DNA of 6,043 nucleotides, from contig DYSK01000063.1 in the NCBI GenBank assembly GCA_020718315.1, forward strand, positions 5,764-11,806, in the 5' to 3' direction. The translations under genes were made by a program, and so were the position numbers. Positions 1 to 5,365 of this stretch are shown here, piece by piece; the stretch's first letter is position 1; the number at the start of each line of letters is the position of its first letter. This DNA comes from Draconibacterium orientale. GTDB taxonomy: Bacteria > Bacteroidota > Bacteroidia > Bacteroidales > UBA12170. The notes under the pieces were generated by a model, which saw nothing but the letters and a program-made list of their open reading frames with translations, searched no databases and was not told the DNA's origin.

Positions 1-927
1 CCGACCTGCAGTTGTCCAATCCCACCACATTTTTGTAGAATTGGCTTTTGCATAAAAGGGGATATGGCAAGTTTGGCAAGCTATCCGGTAACCGTGTTTA
101 TTGAGTAGGGCATCGGTATGAGGTTCGTCGGTATGACATTGTTCACAGTTTACACGATTTTTGTTTTCCGAAGAAAGGGCGTACAATTTACCTGTTATAT
201 TGTGGTTTTCGGTAATGTGACACTCAATGCAGCTCATGTTTTCGCCATCTGTTCCCATGTGCACGTCTAATTTTTTAGTGCCATTGTTCATAGCTTCTTC
301 CAAATCGCCATGCTTTACATTGTTTCCGCCGCCGCCCCAAAAATGGCAAACGCCGCAATTGGCCCTGTTGGGCTGCCCAACGCTTTGTGCTACAACATTC
401 AGATTGATGCCCTCGACTGGATAACCGGCCATGCCGGATTCTTTTTTGTAAACACCAGATAAATCGTGGCAAACTAAGCAGTCGATATTTTCCTTTTGAT
501 TGAAATCAAAAGTTTCATCTTTCCAGCCATAGCCAATATGACAACGTGTACAACTTTCTCTATTTGAGGATGTACCGATACAAAAGTTGTTAAGAATATT
601 TTTCTTTCCAACCGAAACTTCGCCGCGACCGTCGAGCTTTTCTGTACGTTCCCAAGTCCAGTGATTGTTAGCCATAATTTCGATATGCCTTTCGGTGTGG
701 CAACTCAAACACGCTAAAGTGACGTCTTGTGGTCGTTCAAATTCTTGTTGTAAGATTGCAAATTTACCGTGATCAACCACTTTTTGATTGAGGCGCTCTG
801 CTTTTCTTACATAATCTACTAGCTTTATTTTGTGCTGATCTTCCAGCTTGACTTCTTGATCGGTTGAGGCGAACAATGCAGAATGAAAAGAGAAGATAAT
901 CAGTACGAGGTAAATTAATTTCTTCAT
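1..927 (-). CDS. Octaheme cytochrome c, OTR (tetrathionate reductase) family, 3' end cut by window edge
   Basis: 309 codons are visible from an ATG at 927, open to the window edge, so the C-terminal part is missing. The protein starts with a Sec signal peptide (MKKLIYLVLIIFSFHSALFA, cleavage likely after residue 20). Seven CXXCH heme sites follow: CLSCH 73, CTRCH 126, CLVCH 150, CGVCH 191, CIECH 233, CEQCH 261 and CQTCH 284. An eighth is expected beyond the edge, since the complete paralogue at 3461-5047 has it at residue 467. The two match almost without gaps from residue 50 on, roughly two thirds identical by eye, sharing GGGGNNVKHGDL and NITGKLYALSSEN. Shewanella OTR, the family's model, is a periplasmic enzyme reducing tetrathionate, nitrite and hydroxylamine in vitro, with a lysine-ligated catalytic heme. 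The lysine of VKHGD (residue 205) is a candidate ligand (inference). No CXXCK motif is present, which argues against NrfA. It is transcribed divergently from the gene at 1527. The real substrate cannot be read from sequence. Confidence 0.93.
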   Translation of the reverse strand, partial: MKKLIYLVLIIFSFHSALFASTDQEVKLEDQHKIKLVDYVRKAERLNQKVVDHGKFAILQQEFERPQDVTLACLSCHTERHIEIMANNHWTWERTEKLDGRGEVSVGKKNILNNFCIGTSSNRESCTRCHIGYGWKDETFDFNQKENIDCLVCHDLSGVYKKESGMAGYPVEGINLNVVAQSVGQPNRANCGVCHFWGGGGNNVKHGDLEEAMNNGTKKLDVHMGTDGENMSCIECHITENHNITGKLYALSSENKNRVNCEQCHTDEPHTDALLNKHGYRIACQTCHIPFYAKANSTKMWWDWTTAGR

Positions 928-973
928 AATCTAAATTTTAGTTGAAGTGTAATATTCGTTATTTGATTCACAA

Positions 974-1002
974 CAAATTTACGGCAAGATTTAAGTGGGA
1001 AA
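974..1002 (-). promoter_or_regulatory. Candidate Bacteroidota-type promoter for the octaheme gene ending at window edge
   Basis: On the minus strand 974-981 reads TAAATTTG, a perfect match to the Bacteroidota -7 box TAnnTTTG. Seventeen bases further upstream TTTC (999-1002) is a one-mismatch version of the -33 box TTTG. Transcription would start near 967, giving a leader of about 40 nt before the ATG at 927. It is the only TAnnTTTG match I found near this gene. The -33 box is weak and such boxes arise by chance in A/T-rich DNA, so this is a prediction only. Confidence 0.4.
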
Positions 1003-1013
1003 AATGAATGTGC

Positions 1014-1053
1014 TATCAAAGAAAATACCCTTTGGGGTGGGTTTTATCAAAGA
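1014..1053. repeat. Direct repeat TATCAAAGA, 31-bp spacing
   Basis: TATCAAAGA occurs at 1014-1022 and again at 1045-1053, exactly 31 bp apart, about three helical turns, so both copies face the same side of the DNA. They lie between the candidate promoter (974-1002) and the TGA-N6-TCA palindrome (1058-1071) upstream of the divergent octaheme gene. This arrangement is typical of paired regulator-binding sites, but no protein can be named. Confidence 0.35.
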
Positions 1054-1057
1054 TTTT

Positions 1058-1071
1058 ATGACTTAAATCAT
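1058..1071. promoter_or_regulatory. Candidate Crp/Fnr-family operator upstream of octaheme gene
   Basis: The sequence ATGACTTAAATCAT is a near-perfect 14-bp palindrome with half-sites TGA and TCA separated by 6 bp, the layout of Crp/Fnr-family sites (E. coli FNR: TTGAT-N4-ATCAA). It matches 11 of 14 positions with the site at 5291-5304 upstream of the other octaheme gene. ATCAAA (1046-1051) and TTTGAT (1076-1081) form an outer inverted repeat centred one base away. It lies about 97 bp upstream of the predicted start of transcription, far for a class II activator site. Which regulator binds is unknown. Confidence 0.4.
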
Positions 1072-1135
1072 AGTTTTTGATGAGAACACTTTGTCAATTT
1101 ATAAATAGAGAACAATATATAGTTAAATATCAACA

Positions 1136-1174
1136 TATTAAAAAATACTACGATCAAACGGGTGTTGTAGTATT
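1136..1174 (-). terminator. Hairpin with T run, terminator-like on minus strand
   Basis: AATACTAC (1144-1151) and GTAGTATT (1167-1174) form a perfect 8-bp stem around a 15-nt loop. On the minus strand the stem is followed by a T run (complement of the A run at 1139-1145), giving an intrinsic-terminator layout. On the plus strand the stem is followed by purine-rich sequence, so only minus-strand termination fits. No gene ends here. It could stop antisense transcripts from the plus-strand gene, end a small RNA, act as an attenuator, or simply be a protein-binding palindrome. The stem has only two G-C pairs, so it is weak. Confidence 0.3.
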
Positions 1175-1364
1175 AGAGCAAAAACGAAAGAAAAAGAGCG
1201 TGAGAGAATTGTTTTTAATCTGATTATTTTTATGAAATGAGGCTTTTAATTGATTAGGTGATTTATTCATTTATTAATTGGGATTTAAAAATCGTAAATG
1301 ATTACATCGAAAATATTTAAATAGGATGCATTTTAAGCTATTTTGTGTGTATTATTTTTCATGC

Positions 1365-1470
1365 ATAATGCCCTTATTTAGAATTCATCAGGCATTATTT
1401 TATATATATATGATTAACAGTAATATATAAAACAGAATGCGGTTGTTATTTAGAATTAGAAATCAGCATT
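1365..1470. repeat. Degenerate duplicated inverted-repeat element, two copies 71-72 bp apart
   Basis: Copy 1 (1365-1398) has arms ATAATGCC and GGCATTAT. Copy 2 (about 1436-1470) has shorter arms AATGC and GCATT. Both enclose the same 12-mer TTATTTAGAATT (1374-1385 and 1446-1457) followed by a related ATCAG-GCATT tail. The two copies share core and arms in the same order, so this is a real duplication and not only shared A/T richness. Both lie within 165 bp of the start of the gene at 1527, so they may be operator sites for its control. No binding protein is known. Confidence 0.4.
1398..1432. repeat. A/T inverted repeat, 10-bp arms
   Basis: TTTTATATAT (1398-1407) and ATATATAAAA (1423-1432) are exact inverted arms around a 15-nt spacer. 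The element lies between the two copies of the duplicated element at 1365-1398 and 1436-1470. All-A/T arms arise readily by chance in such DNA. It may aid strand opening or be non-functional. Confidence 0.25.
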
Positions 1471-1526
1471 TTTTTTAAAACTAACGGATATAAATTGCTA
1501 TTTTAGTTTATTCAAATTTATTTTAT

Positions 1527-2240
1527 ATGAATCTTTTACCAAAGTCGGGTTATTTCTGTTTTTTTAAAAAACAAGAAGTAAGTAATTTTATTTCTCGTGA
1601 AAAGTTTGATGTATTGATTCTTGAATCGAATCGGGAGCCCGGTTATTATTCAAAGGCAAATTTCCCGATAAATATGCGCCAAGTGCACGATCATCATTTG
1701 TTCATTTTGGTTAAAAACGCCATGCCTTGTTTTCAAGATATTGTTTTGCGAAAAAGTAAGGATATTATTAAGCAAGAGGGCTTGGCTCTCCAAGCTTCGC
1801 CCGGACAAATTTACTTTCAAAACATTAATTACCTCTGCATTCGACTCAGGGTGAATGAGCTTCTGCATGTGCCACAATTTATTCAGTCGTTAAAACTAGA
1901 GGGAATAAAGTTCCTGAAAAACAAAAAAGTAGACCCTTTTACTACCTTTGTTCAGTTTAAAAAATTTATCAATATTGAGCTTATGAGTGAGGGTATATTC
2001 GTGGATTTGGAGCAGCCTAGTAGATATTTTGTTCAGATTCCTCGGCCAATTGAATTTGAAGTTTTTGAGCGATTAATTGAAGAAATAAAATTTAGCTGCA
2101 AGTTCAATAATTTTGATGCTTCTTTGGCGTATTTAAATCAAGGCGAATATACGTTCGACTTTGTAGTTGTATATTCTGATCATTGCGAAGAAGAGCGGTT
2201 GAAGGAGTTTAAAAAAAACATTGACAGGTTAGTGAATTAA
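1527..2240 (+). CDS. Hypothetical protein of unknown family, 237 aa, predicted cytoplasmic
   Basis: I do not recognise this protein. It has no signal peptide and no membrane segment, so it is probably cytoplasmic. Visible features are a histidine cluster QVHDHH (His54, His56, His57) and several cysteines (11, 68, 104), which could bind a metal or heme but form no known motif. Two stretches look like strand-helix-strand units, about residues 94-130 and 165-215. Their alignable cores (YLCIRLRVNELL and YFVQIPRPIEFE) hint at an ancient internal duplication, as in small ferredoxin-like regulatory folds; this is weak inference. The ATG at 1527 opens the frame in an A/T-rich context without a Shine-Dalgarno sequence; Met50 is a less likely alternative. 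The gene sits alone on the plus strand between two octaheme paralogues, divergent from one and convergent with the other's operon, and ends 8 bp before a strong terminator. A regulatory or accessory role is possible but unproven. Confidence 0.75.
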   Translation: MNLLPKSGYFCFFKKQEVSNFISREKFDVLILESNREPGYYSKANFPINMRQVHDHHLFILVKNAMPCFQDIVLRKSKDIIKQEGLALQASPGQIYFQNINYLCIRLRVNELLHVPQFIQSLKLEGIKFLKNKKVDPFTTFVQFKKFINIELMSEGIFVDLEQPSRYFVQIPRPIEFEVFERLIEEIKFSCKFNNFDASLAYLNQGEYTFDFVVVYSDHCEEERLKEFKKNIDRLVN

Positions 2241-2247
2241 GAAGTAA

Positions 2248-2280
2248 AACAAAAAGGCTTGATTTTCAAGCCTTTTTGTT
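2248..2280. terminator. Bidirectional intrinsic terminator between convergent genes
   Basis: A 14-bp perfect stem (2248-2261 with 2267-2280, core AAGGCTTG/CAAGCCTT) closes on the 5-nt loop ATTTT. Flanking A and T runs are part of the stem, so each strand reads G/C-containing stem followed by TTTTTGTT. It lies between the stop of the plus-strand gene (2240) and the stop of the cytochrome b-PAS gene (2302) and should end both transcripts. Confidence 0.92.
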
Positions 2281-2301
2281 CAAGTTCATTTAGAGTCGGT
2301 G

Positions 2302-3450
2302 CTAGTTTTCTTTTTGTTTTAGAAGGGATTCTAAGCGAATTTTATTTTCCAGCAATTCTTTTTCGGCCAATCTTCTTTCCGTGGTATCTAAAATAAAACC
2401 TTCTACACCGACAATAATTCCGTTTCGAACTACCGGAGTTAGTGTAATGGTATGAAAACCACAAGAACCATCTTTACAAATTCGTTTGACCTCGCCATGC
2501 GGAATCGTTTCCCCGCTGAGCACACGTCTAAATGTCTTTTCCAATTCGGCAAAATCTTCGGCCGAGCGACTTAATGAATAGTGTTTTCCTATTAATTCGT
2601 CAGGAGAATCGTATTTGTACAAACTTACCCACGAATTGTTTACCTCTTCGTACAATCCGTTTTTATCAATTCGAAAGTACCCAGCTCCGGAATTTGCTAT
2701 CACGCTTCGAAATTTTTCTTCTTTTACCACCCCAATTTTGTTCTCCGTTTCTTCCAACGCTTTGTCCAAAAATTCGCTTTTCCCTTTGTCTGTTTTAAGT
2801 CGAGCACGTGTAATTTTTAAAGCCACTTCCATTTCGTTCACAACCATGGCTCGTGCGCTTTTCTCGTCCACTTCTTCCCAGCCAGTGAGCATGGCTTTGA
2901 TTGCCGACAATGGTTTGTGGCCTGTAGTTGTTAAATAAATATGGGCAATAACAAAAGTGATTAACGAAAAAGCACCAAGGGTATGAATAAGTGCAATTAA
3001 ATCTAAACTTCCTAACTGAAAAGTGGTATTTGGATAGTTCAGGAACATATATGCAAAGCCCGATAAAACCATAATCGGGATCACTAATATATTTAAACCC
3101 AAGTATATAATCCGTTGTAAGGGATTAAATTTATTGTAAACCAGTTTATTTGTCGGGTGTGGAGCCCCCTTAAAAATACCAAAAATGTAATATTCGGCTT
3201 GTTCTTTAATTAGTTTCAATGAAGGACGATATTGTCGCCATTCGCCGGTGGTAAAATGCCAAAACACAGAGAAAACAATCAAAACCAAGAAAGCCCATGC
3301 AGCAACATCGTGGTATTTTACAGCTCTCTGAAAACCAAAGACAGTAAAAGAACTGTGTATTTCAAAACCGGTAAGCGCAAGAAATAAGATTAAAATTGCC
3401 TGTGTCCAATGCCAGACACGTTCAAAAATCTGATAAATATATATTTTCAT
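2302..3450 (-). CDS. Cytochrome b (b/b6-type, quinol-oxidising) fused to a C-terminal PAS domain
   Basis: Predicted 382-residue inner-membrane protein. Residues 1-190 form a four-helix di-heme cytochrome b like those of Ni,Fe-hydrogenases, formate dehydrogenases and thiosulfate reductases: helices near 15-38, 48-66, 112-137 and 150-175. Candidate heme b ligands are His14 (RVWHWTQ), His47 or His65, His156 and His170, and the domain ends with the family-like MLTGWEE. A charged helical linker (about 192-245) leads to a PAS domain (247-364, from EEKFRSVIANSG through the PAC-like VEGFILDTTER). A short coiled-coil tail then ends at LLKQKEN. No kinase, GGDEF or other output domain follows, and sequence past the stop holds no remnant. 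The start at 3450 is preferred because an upstream ATG at 3507 would add 19 non-membrane residues overlapping the previous gene. It lies 10 bp after the octaheme gene, so it is probably its co-transcribed quinol-side electron donor. What the PAS domain senses is unknown. Confidence 0.9.
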   Translation of the reverse strand: MKIYIYQIFERVWHWTQAILILFLALTGFEIHSSFTVFGFQRAVKYHDVAAWAFLVLIVFSVFWHFTTGEWRQYRPSLKLIKEQAEYYIFGIFKGAPHPTNKLVYNKFNPLQRIIYLGLNILVIPIMVLSGFAYMFLNYPNTTFQLGSLDLIALIHTLGAFSLITFVIAHIYLTTTGHKPLSAIKAMLTGWEEVDEKSARAMVVNEMEVALKITRARLKTDKGKSEFLDKALEETENKIGVVKEEKFRSVIANSGAGYFRIDKNGLYEEVNNSWVSLYKYDSPDELIGKHYSLSRSAEDFAELEKTFRRVLSGETIPHGEVKRICKDGSCGFHTITLTPVVRNGIIVGVEGFILDTTERRLAEKELLENKIRLESLLKQKEN

Positions 3451-3460
3451 GATGCTTTTT

Positions 3461-5047
3461 TTAATTGTGGTTGTTATTGTTTTTGAAAAAGATACGCAAG
3501 CCTCCATGGATTAATACGCCAACAAAAGTGGAAAACACCAAGAAAATCCCGATGTAATCTGCCCATGGAAAATTGTCGCGACCTGGTAAATAGAAACCGG
3601 AAAGCGCATTCAATCGTCCTTTTTCGCCTCTCACATGGCAATCGATACAACTCAATGCTTCGTTTGCAGGAGCCACTTGATGATTTAAAGGCCAATACAT
3701 TTCTGTTTCGACAAATCCAAATTGACCACTAAAAGGTTGATGTATATAGGTTGTTCCTTTTTCCAACGATCTTTGCCAATCATAATCCGCCCAATATGCA
3801 CCGCTTCCTTTAGGCCCAACTACTTTTGGTTGAAGCAACGTCTTGTATTCAAGATCATAAGGCTGTTTGCCACGCATTATTTTTATGGGCCAAATTTTTG
3901 AAGGCGCTAAAGAGCGTAAATTTGTACCTTTATCATCATAGGAGCCATCCAAAATATTTATTTGAACAGGAATAGAGCGAATGGTATCCGTAATCAAAAA
4001 ATGTCCGGCTAAACCATTGAACCAACGGTATTCGGGCTGAATGTTTTGCCCCCAAATAAAATTTCCTTTTTTTGAAAAATAAACCACATTTCCTAAACTA
4101 TCTTTTTGTTCGATTGGTTTCCCTTTTGGATCTAATTTTCCGGCTGTTGACCAATCCCAATATGTTTTTGTTGGATTTGCTTTGGCATAATAAGGAATAT
4201 GACAGGTTTGACAAGCTACCCGATCGGTGTGTTTATTTAAGATGTTTTTTTTGTGGGGGGAAGCTGTATGACATTGTTCGCAGCTTACCCGATCGGTGTT
4301 TTCACTCGAAAGTGCATATAATTTTCCGGTGATATTATGATTTTCGGTTATGTGGCATTCGGTGCAACTCATATCTTCTCCTTCTTTTGCCATGTGTACG
4401 TCCAGATTCCGATCCGATTTGAGCATTGCTTTATCCAAATCGCCATGTTTTACATTGTTTCCTCCTCCACCGTAGAAATGACAAGAACCACAATTTTGAG
4501 CTGTCGAAAATCCCACATTTTGAGCCACCTTGTTTAAATCCGTTTCGGGAGTGGGCATTCCCCCATCGCCTTTGACATAGGTTCCTGTTTTATCGTGACA
4601 AACTAAACAGTCTATATTTTCTTTGGCCTGAAAATTAAAAGTAGTGTCTGTCCAACCATATCCGGCATGGCATTTTGTACACATGGCTTCGTTGCTGCCA
4701 ATTCCGACACAAAAATTATTTAATACATTTTTCTTCCCAACAGATATAAGTCCATGATTTAGAATCTTTTCCTGTCTGTCCCACGAAAAGTGATTGTTAA
4801 TCATAATTTCGCTGTGGCGCTCTGTATGGCAACTCAAACAAGCTATGGTAACGTCTTGAGGGCGCGCAAATTCTTGCTGAAGAATTGAAAATTTACTGTG
4901 ATCAACGGCCGTTTTTGTTTTTCGCTCCGCTTTATAAGTATAATTTTCAATGATGAGCGTAGTCGTTTTGTTTTCTTTTGGTTGTTGCCCAAAAATAAAA
5001 GACTGAACGCCGGCAAAGAGAAATAAAATAAGGAGGTTCCTTTTCAT
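3461..5047 (-). CDS. Octaheme cytochrome c, OTR (tetrathionate reductase) family, membrane-anchored
   Basis: Complete 528-residue protein. A signal peptide (residues 1-20, ending SFIFG) exports it, and a C-terminal helix (about 497-519, with His514 in VLIHGGLR) should anchor it in the inner membrane with the hemes outside the cytoplasm. Eight CXXCH sites are at 70, 123, 147, 186, 228, 256, 279 and 467. The 180-residue gap before the last, with conserved WDW and RWFNGLAGH, fits the OTR family. Known members, including soluble Shewanella OTR, reduce tetrathionate, nitrite and hydroxylamine in vitro through a lysine-ligated heme. Lys200 in NNVKHGD is a candidate ligand (inference). With the cytochrome b at 2302-3450 it probably forms a quinol-dependent periplasmic reductase; the natural acceptor cannot be told. 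The ATG at 5047 is supported by the signal peptide right after it. The partial paralogue at 1-927 is about two thirds identical over the shared part. Confidence 0.95.
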   Translation of the reverse strand: MKRNLLILFLFAGVQSFIFGQQPKENKTTTLIIENYTYKAERKTKTAVDHSKFSILQQEFARPQDVTIACLSCHTERHSEIMINNHFSWDRQEKILNHGLISVGKKNVLNNFCVGIGSNEAMCTKCHAGYGWTDTTFNFQAKENIDCLVCHDKTGTYVKGDGGMPTPETDLNKVAQNVGFSTAQNCGSCHFYGGGGNNVKHGDLDKAMLKSDRNLDVHMAKEGEDMSCTECHITENHNITGKLYALSSENTDRVSCEQCHTASPHKKNILNKHTDRVACQTCHIPYYAKANPTKTYWDWSTAGKLDPKGKPIEQKDSLGNVVYFSKKGNFIWGQNIQPEYRWFNGLAGHFLITDTIRSIPVQINILDGSYDDKGTNLRSLAPSKIWPIKIMRGKQPYDLEYKTLLQPKVVGPKGSGAYWADYDWQRSLEKGTTYIHQPFSGQFGFVETEMYWPLNHQVAPANEALSCIDCHVRGEKGRLNALSGFYLPGRDNFPWADYIGIFLVFSTFVGVLIHGGLRIFFKNNNNHN

Positions 5048-5132
5048 GAATTAATCGTTTGTTGTACCAACTTTTAAATCCTTTTCAATCTAAAAAAATC
5101 AGTGGTAATAGAATTAATATTTATTGAATTTC

Positions 5133-5190
5133 GTGCTAAAAAAATTTTTTTGAGCTATTTGAACTCACTCCAATTAAAGTTTTTTAGCAC
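5133..5190. repeat. 11-bp inverted repeat in the predicted leader of the octaheme operon
   Basis: GTGCTAAAAAA (5133-5143) and TTTTTTAGCAC (5180-5190) are exact inverted arms around a 36-nt spacer. The spacer itself holds a small inner stem, TGAG (5151-5154) with CTCA (5164-5167). If transcription starts near 5199, the whole element lies in the first 70 nt of a leader of about 150 nt, where it could fold into a two-level hairpin affecting mRNA stability or translation. It could also be a leftover terminator or a protein-binding site. I see no matching element upstream of the paralogue at 1-927. Confidence 0.4.
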
Positions 5191-5205
5191 ACTAAGTTTC
5201 AAAAT

Positions 5206-5234
5206 CAAAATTAAAGCAAAGGCATGTTAATAAA
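5206..5234 (-). promoter_or_regulatory. Candidate Bacteroidota-type promoter for the octaheme-cytochrome b operon
   Basis: The minus strand at 5206-5213 reads TAATTTTG, matching the -7 box TAnnTTTG. TTTA at 5231-5234, 17 bp upstream, is a one-mismatch -33 box. The 17-bp spacing equals that of the candidate promoter at 974-1002. The start would be near 5199, giving a leader of about 150 nt that contains the inverted repeat at 5133-5190. It is a prediction from motif match only. Confidence 0.4.
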
Positions 5235-5290
5235 GTATTTTAAATGCGAAAACAATACACGATTAGGATAAATATATAATACATCAAAAT

Positions 5291-5304
5291 ATGATTTATA
5301 TCAG
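5291..5304. promoter_or_regulatory. Candidate Crp/Fnr-family operator upstream of octaheme-cytochrome b operon
   Basis: ATGATTTATATCAG contains TGAT-N4-ATCA, the inner eight defined bases of the E. coli FNR consensus. It agrees with the site at 1058-1071 at 11 of 14 positions. It is 77 bp from the candidate -7 box, against 76 bp in the paralogue's upstream region. An anaerobiosis or nitric oxide-responsive Crp/Fnr-type regulator would fit a respiratory reductase, but the regulator itself is not in the window. Confidence 0.4.
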
Positions 5305-5365
5305 TATGTGAATAATTAAAAAGCAGTAACTAGAATGCAAAAAATAAAAAGGAGATACGGGGAGA

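Larger units (their letters stand above)
928..1526. other. Divergent A/T-rich intergenic region, 599 bp, rich in repeats
   Basis: I find no convincing gene here. It separates two divergent genes, so it must carry both promoters. From left to right it holds a candidate promoter for the octaheme gene (974-1002), a paired TATCAAAGA repeat (1014-1022, 1045-1053), a Crp/Fnr-like palindrome (1058-1071), a hairpin with a T run on the minus strand (1136-1174), and a degenerate duplicated hairpin-like element (1365-1398, 1436-1470) interleaved with an A/T inverted repeat (1398-1432). The stretch 1180-1360 is plain A/T-rich sequence in which I see nothing specific. The length is large for a simple divergent promoter, which suggests several regulator sites or a small untranslated RNA. 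Confidence 0.7.
5048..5365. other. Intergenic region upstream of octaheme-cytochrome b operon, 318 bp
   Basis: There is no gene here. It separates the end of tyrS from the start of the octaheme operon on the same strand. It holds a large inverted repeat (5133-5190), a candidate promoter (5206-5234) and a Crp/Fnr-like site (5291-5304). I see no convincing hairpin terminator right after tyrS: the minus strand there reads CTCC followed by T-rich sequence without a stem. Partial read-through from tyrS is therefore possible, though the long gap argues for an independent promoter. Confidence 0.65.

Noticed and set aside
227..472. Two 65-codon ORFs, one on each strand, within the partial octaheme gene
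   Set aside because: They are out-of-frame shadows of a coding region with seven intact heme motifs.
1004..1066. Possible 20-codon plus-strand ORF starting MNVLSKKIPFG with a purine-rich GTGGGA ahead
   Set aside because: It runs through the candidate regulatory sites, is antisense to the octaheme promoter region, and has no terminator or other support. Chance is the simplest explanation.
928..1526. CRISPR array or tRNA gene in the intergenic region
   Set aside because: There are no regularly spaced identical repeats beyond a degenerate pair and no cloverleaf-like segment with a TTC arm.
1650..1877. 75-codon minus-strand ORF opposite the unknown gene
   Set aside because: It is antisense to the 237-codon gene, which has the better context (terminator right after its stop). 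The shorter ORF has no visible domain.
2281..2304. Frameshifted or stop-interrupted histidine kinase after the PAS domain
   Set aside because: Only about 20 bp separate the stop from a strong terminator, and the next codons give another stop within a few residues; no kinase remnant can fit.
2532..2938. Plus-strand ORFs of 88 and 107 codons opposite the PAS and linker region
   Set aside because: They are antisense shadows of a recognisable PAS domain and have no protein-like features.
3451..3507. Upstream ATG adding 19 residues to the cytochrome b-PAS protein
   Set aside because: It would overlap the end of the octaheme gene and add a Ser/Thr/Lys-rich stretch before the cytochrome b start MKIYIYQIFERVWHW. 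The ATG at 3450 gives a normal family N-terminus and a clean 10-bp gap.
4072..4537. Plus-strand ORFs of 86 and 66 codons opposite the octaheme gene
   Set aside because: They are antisense to heme-binding motifs; their Cys/Phe-rich composition is a by-product of the opposite strand.
3461..5047. NrfA-type pentaheme or other nitrite reductase
   Set aside because: There is no CXXCK motif, and the protein has eight CXXCH sites, the OTR-family heme spacing and a length of 528 residues.
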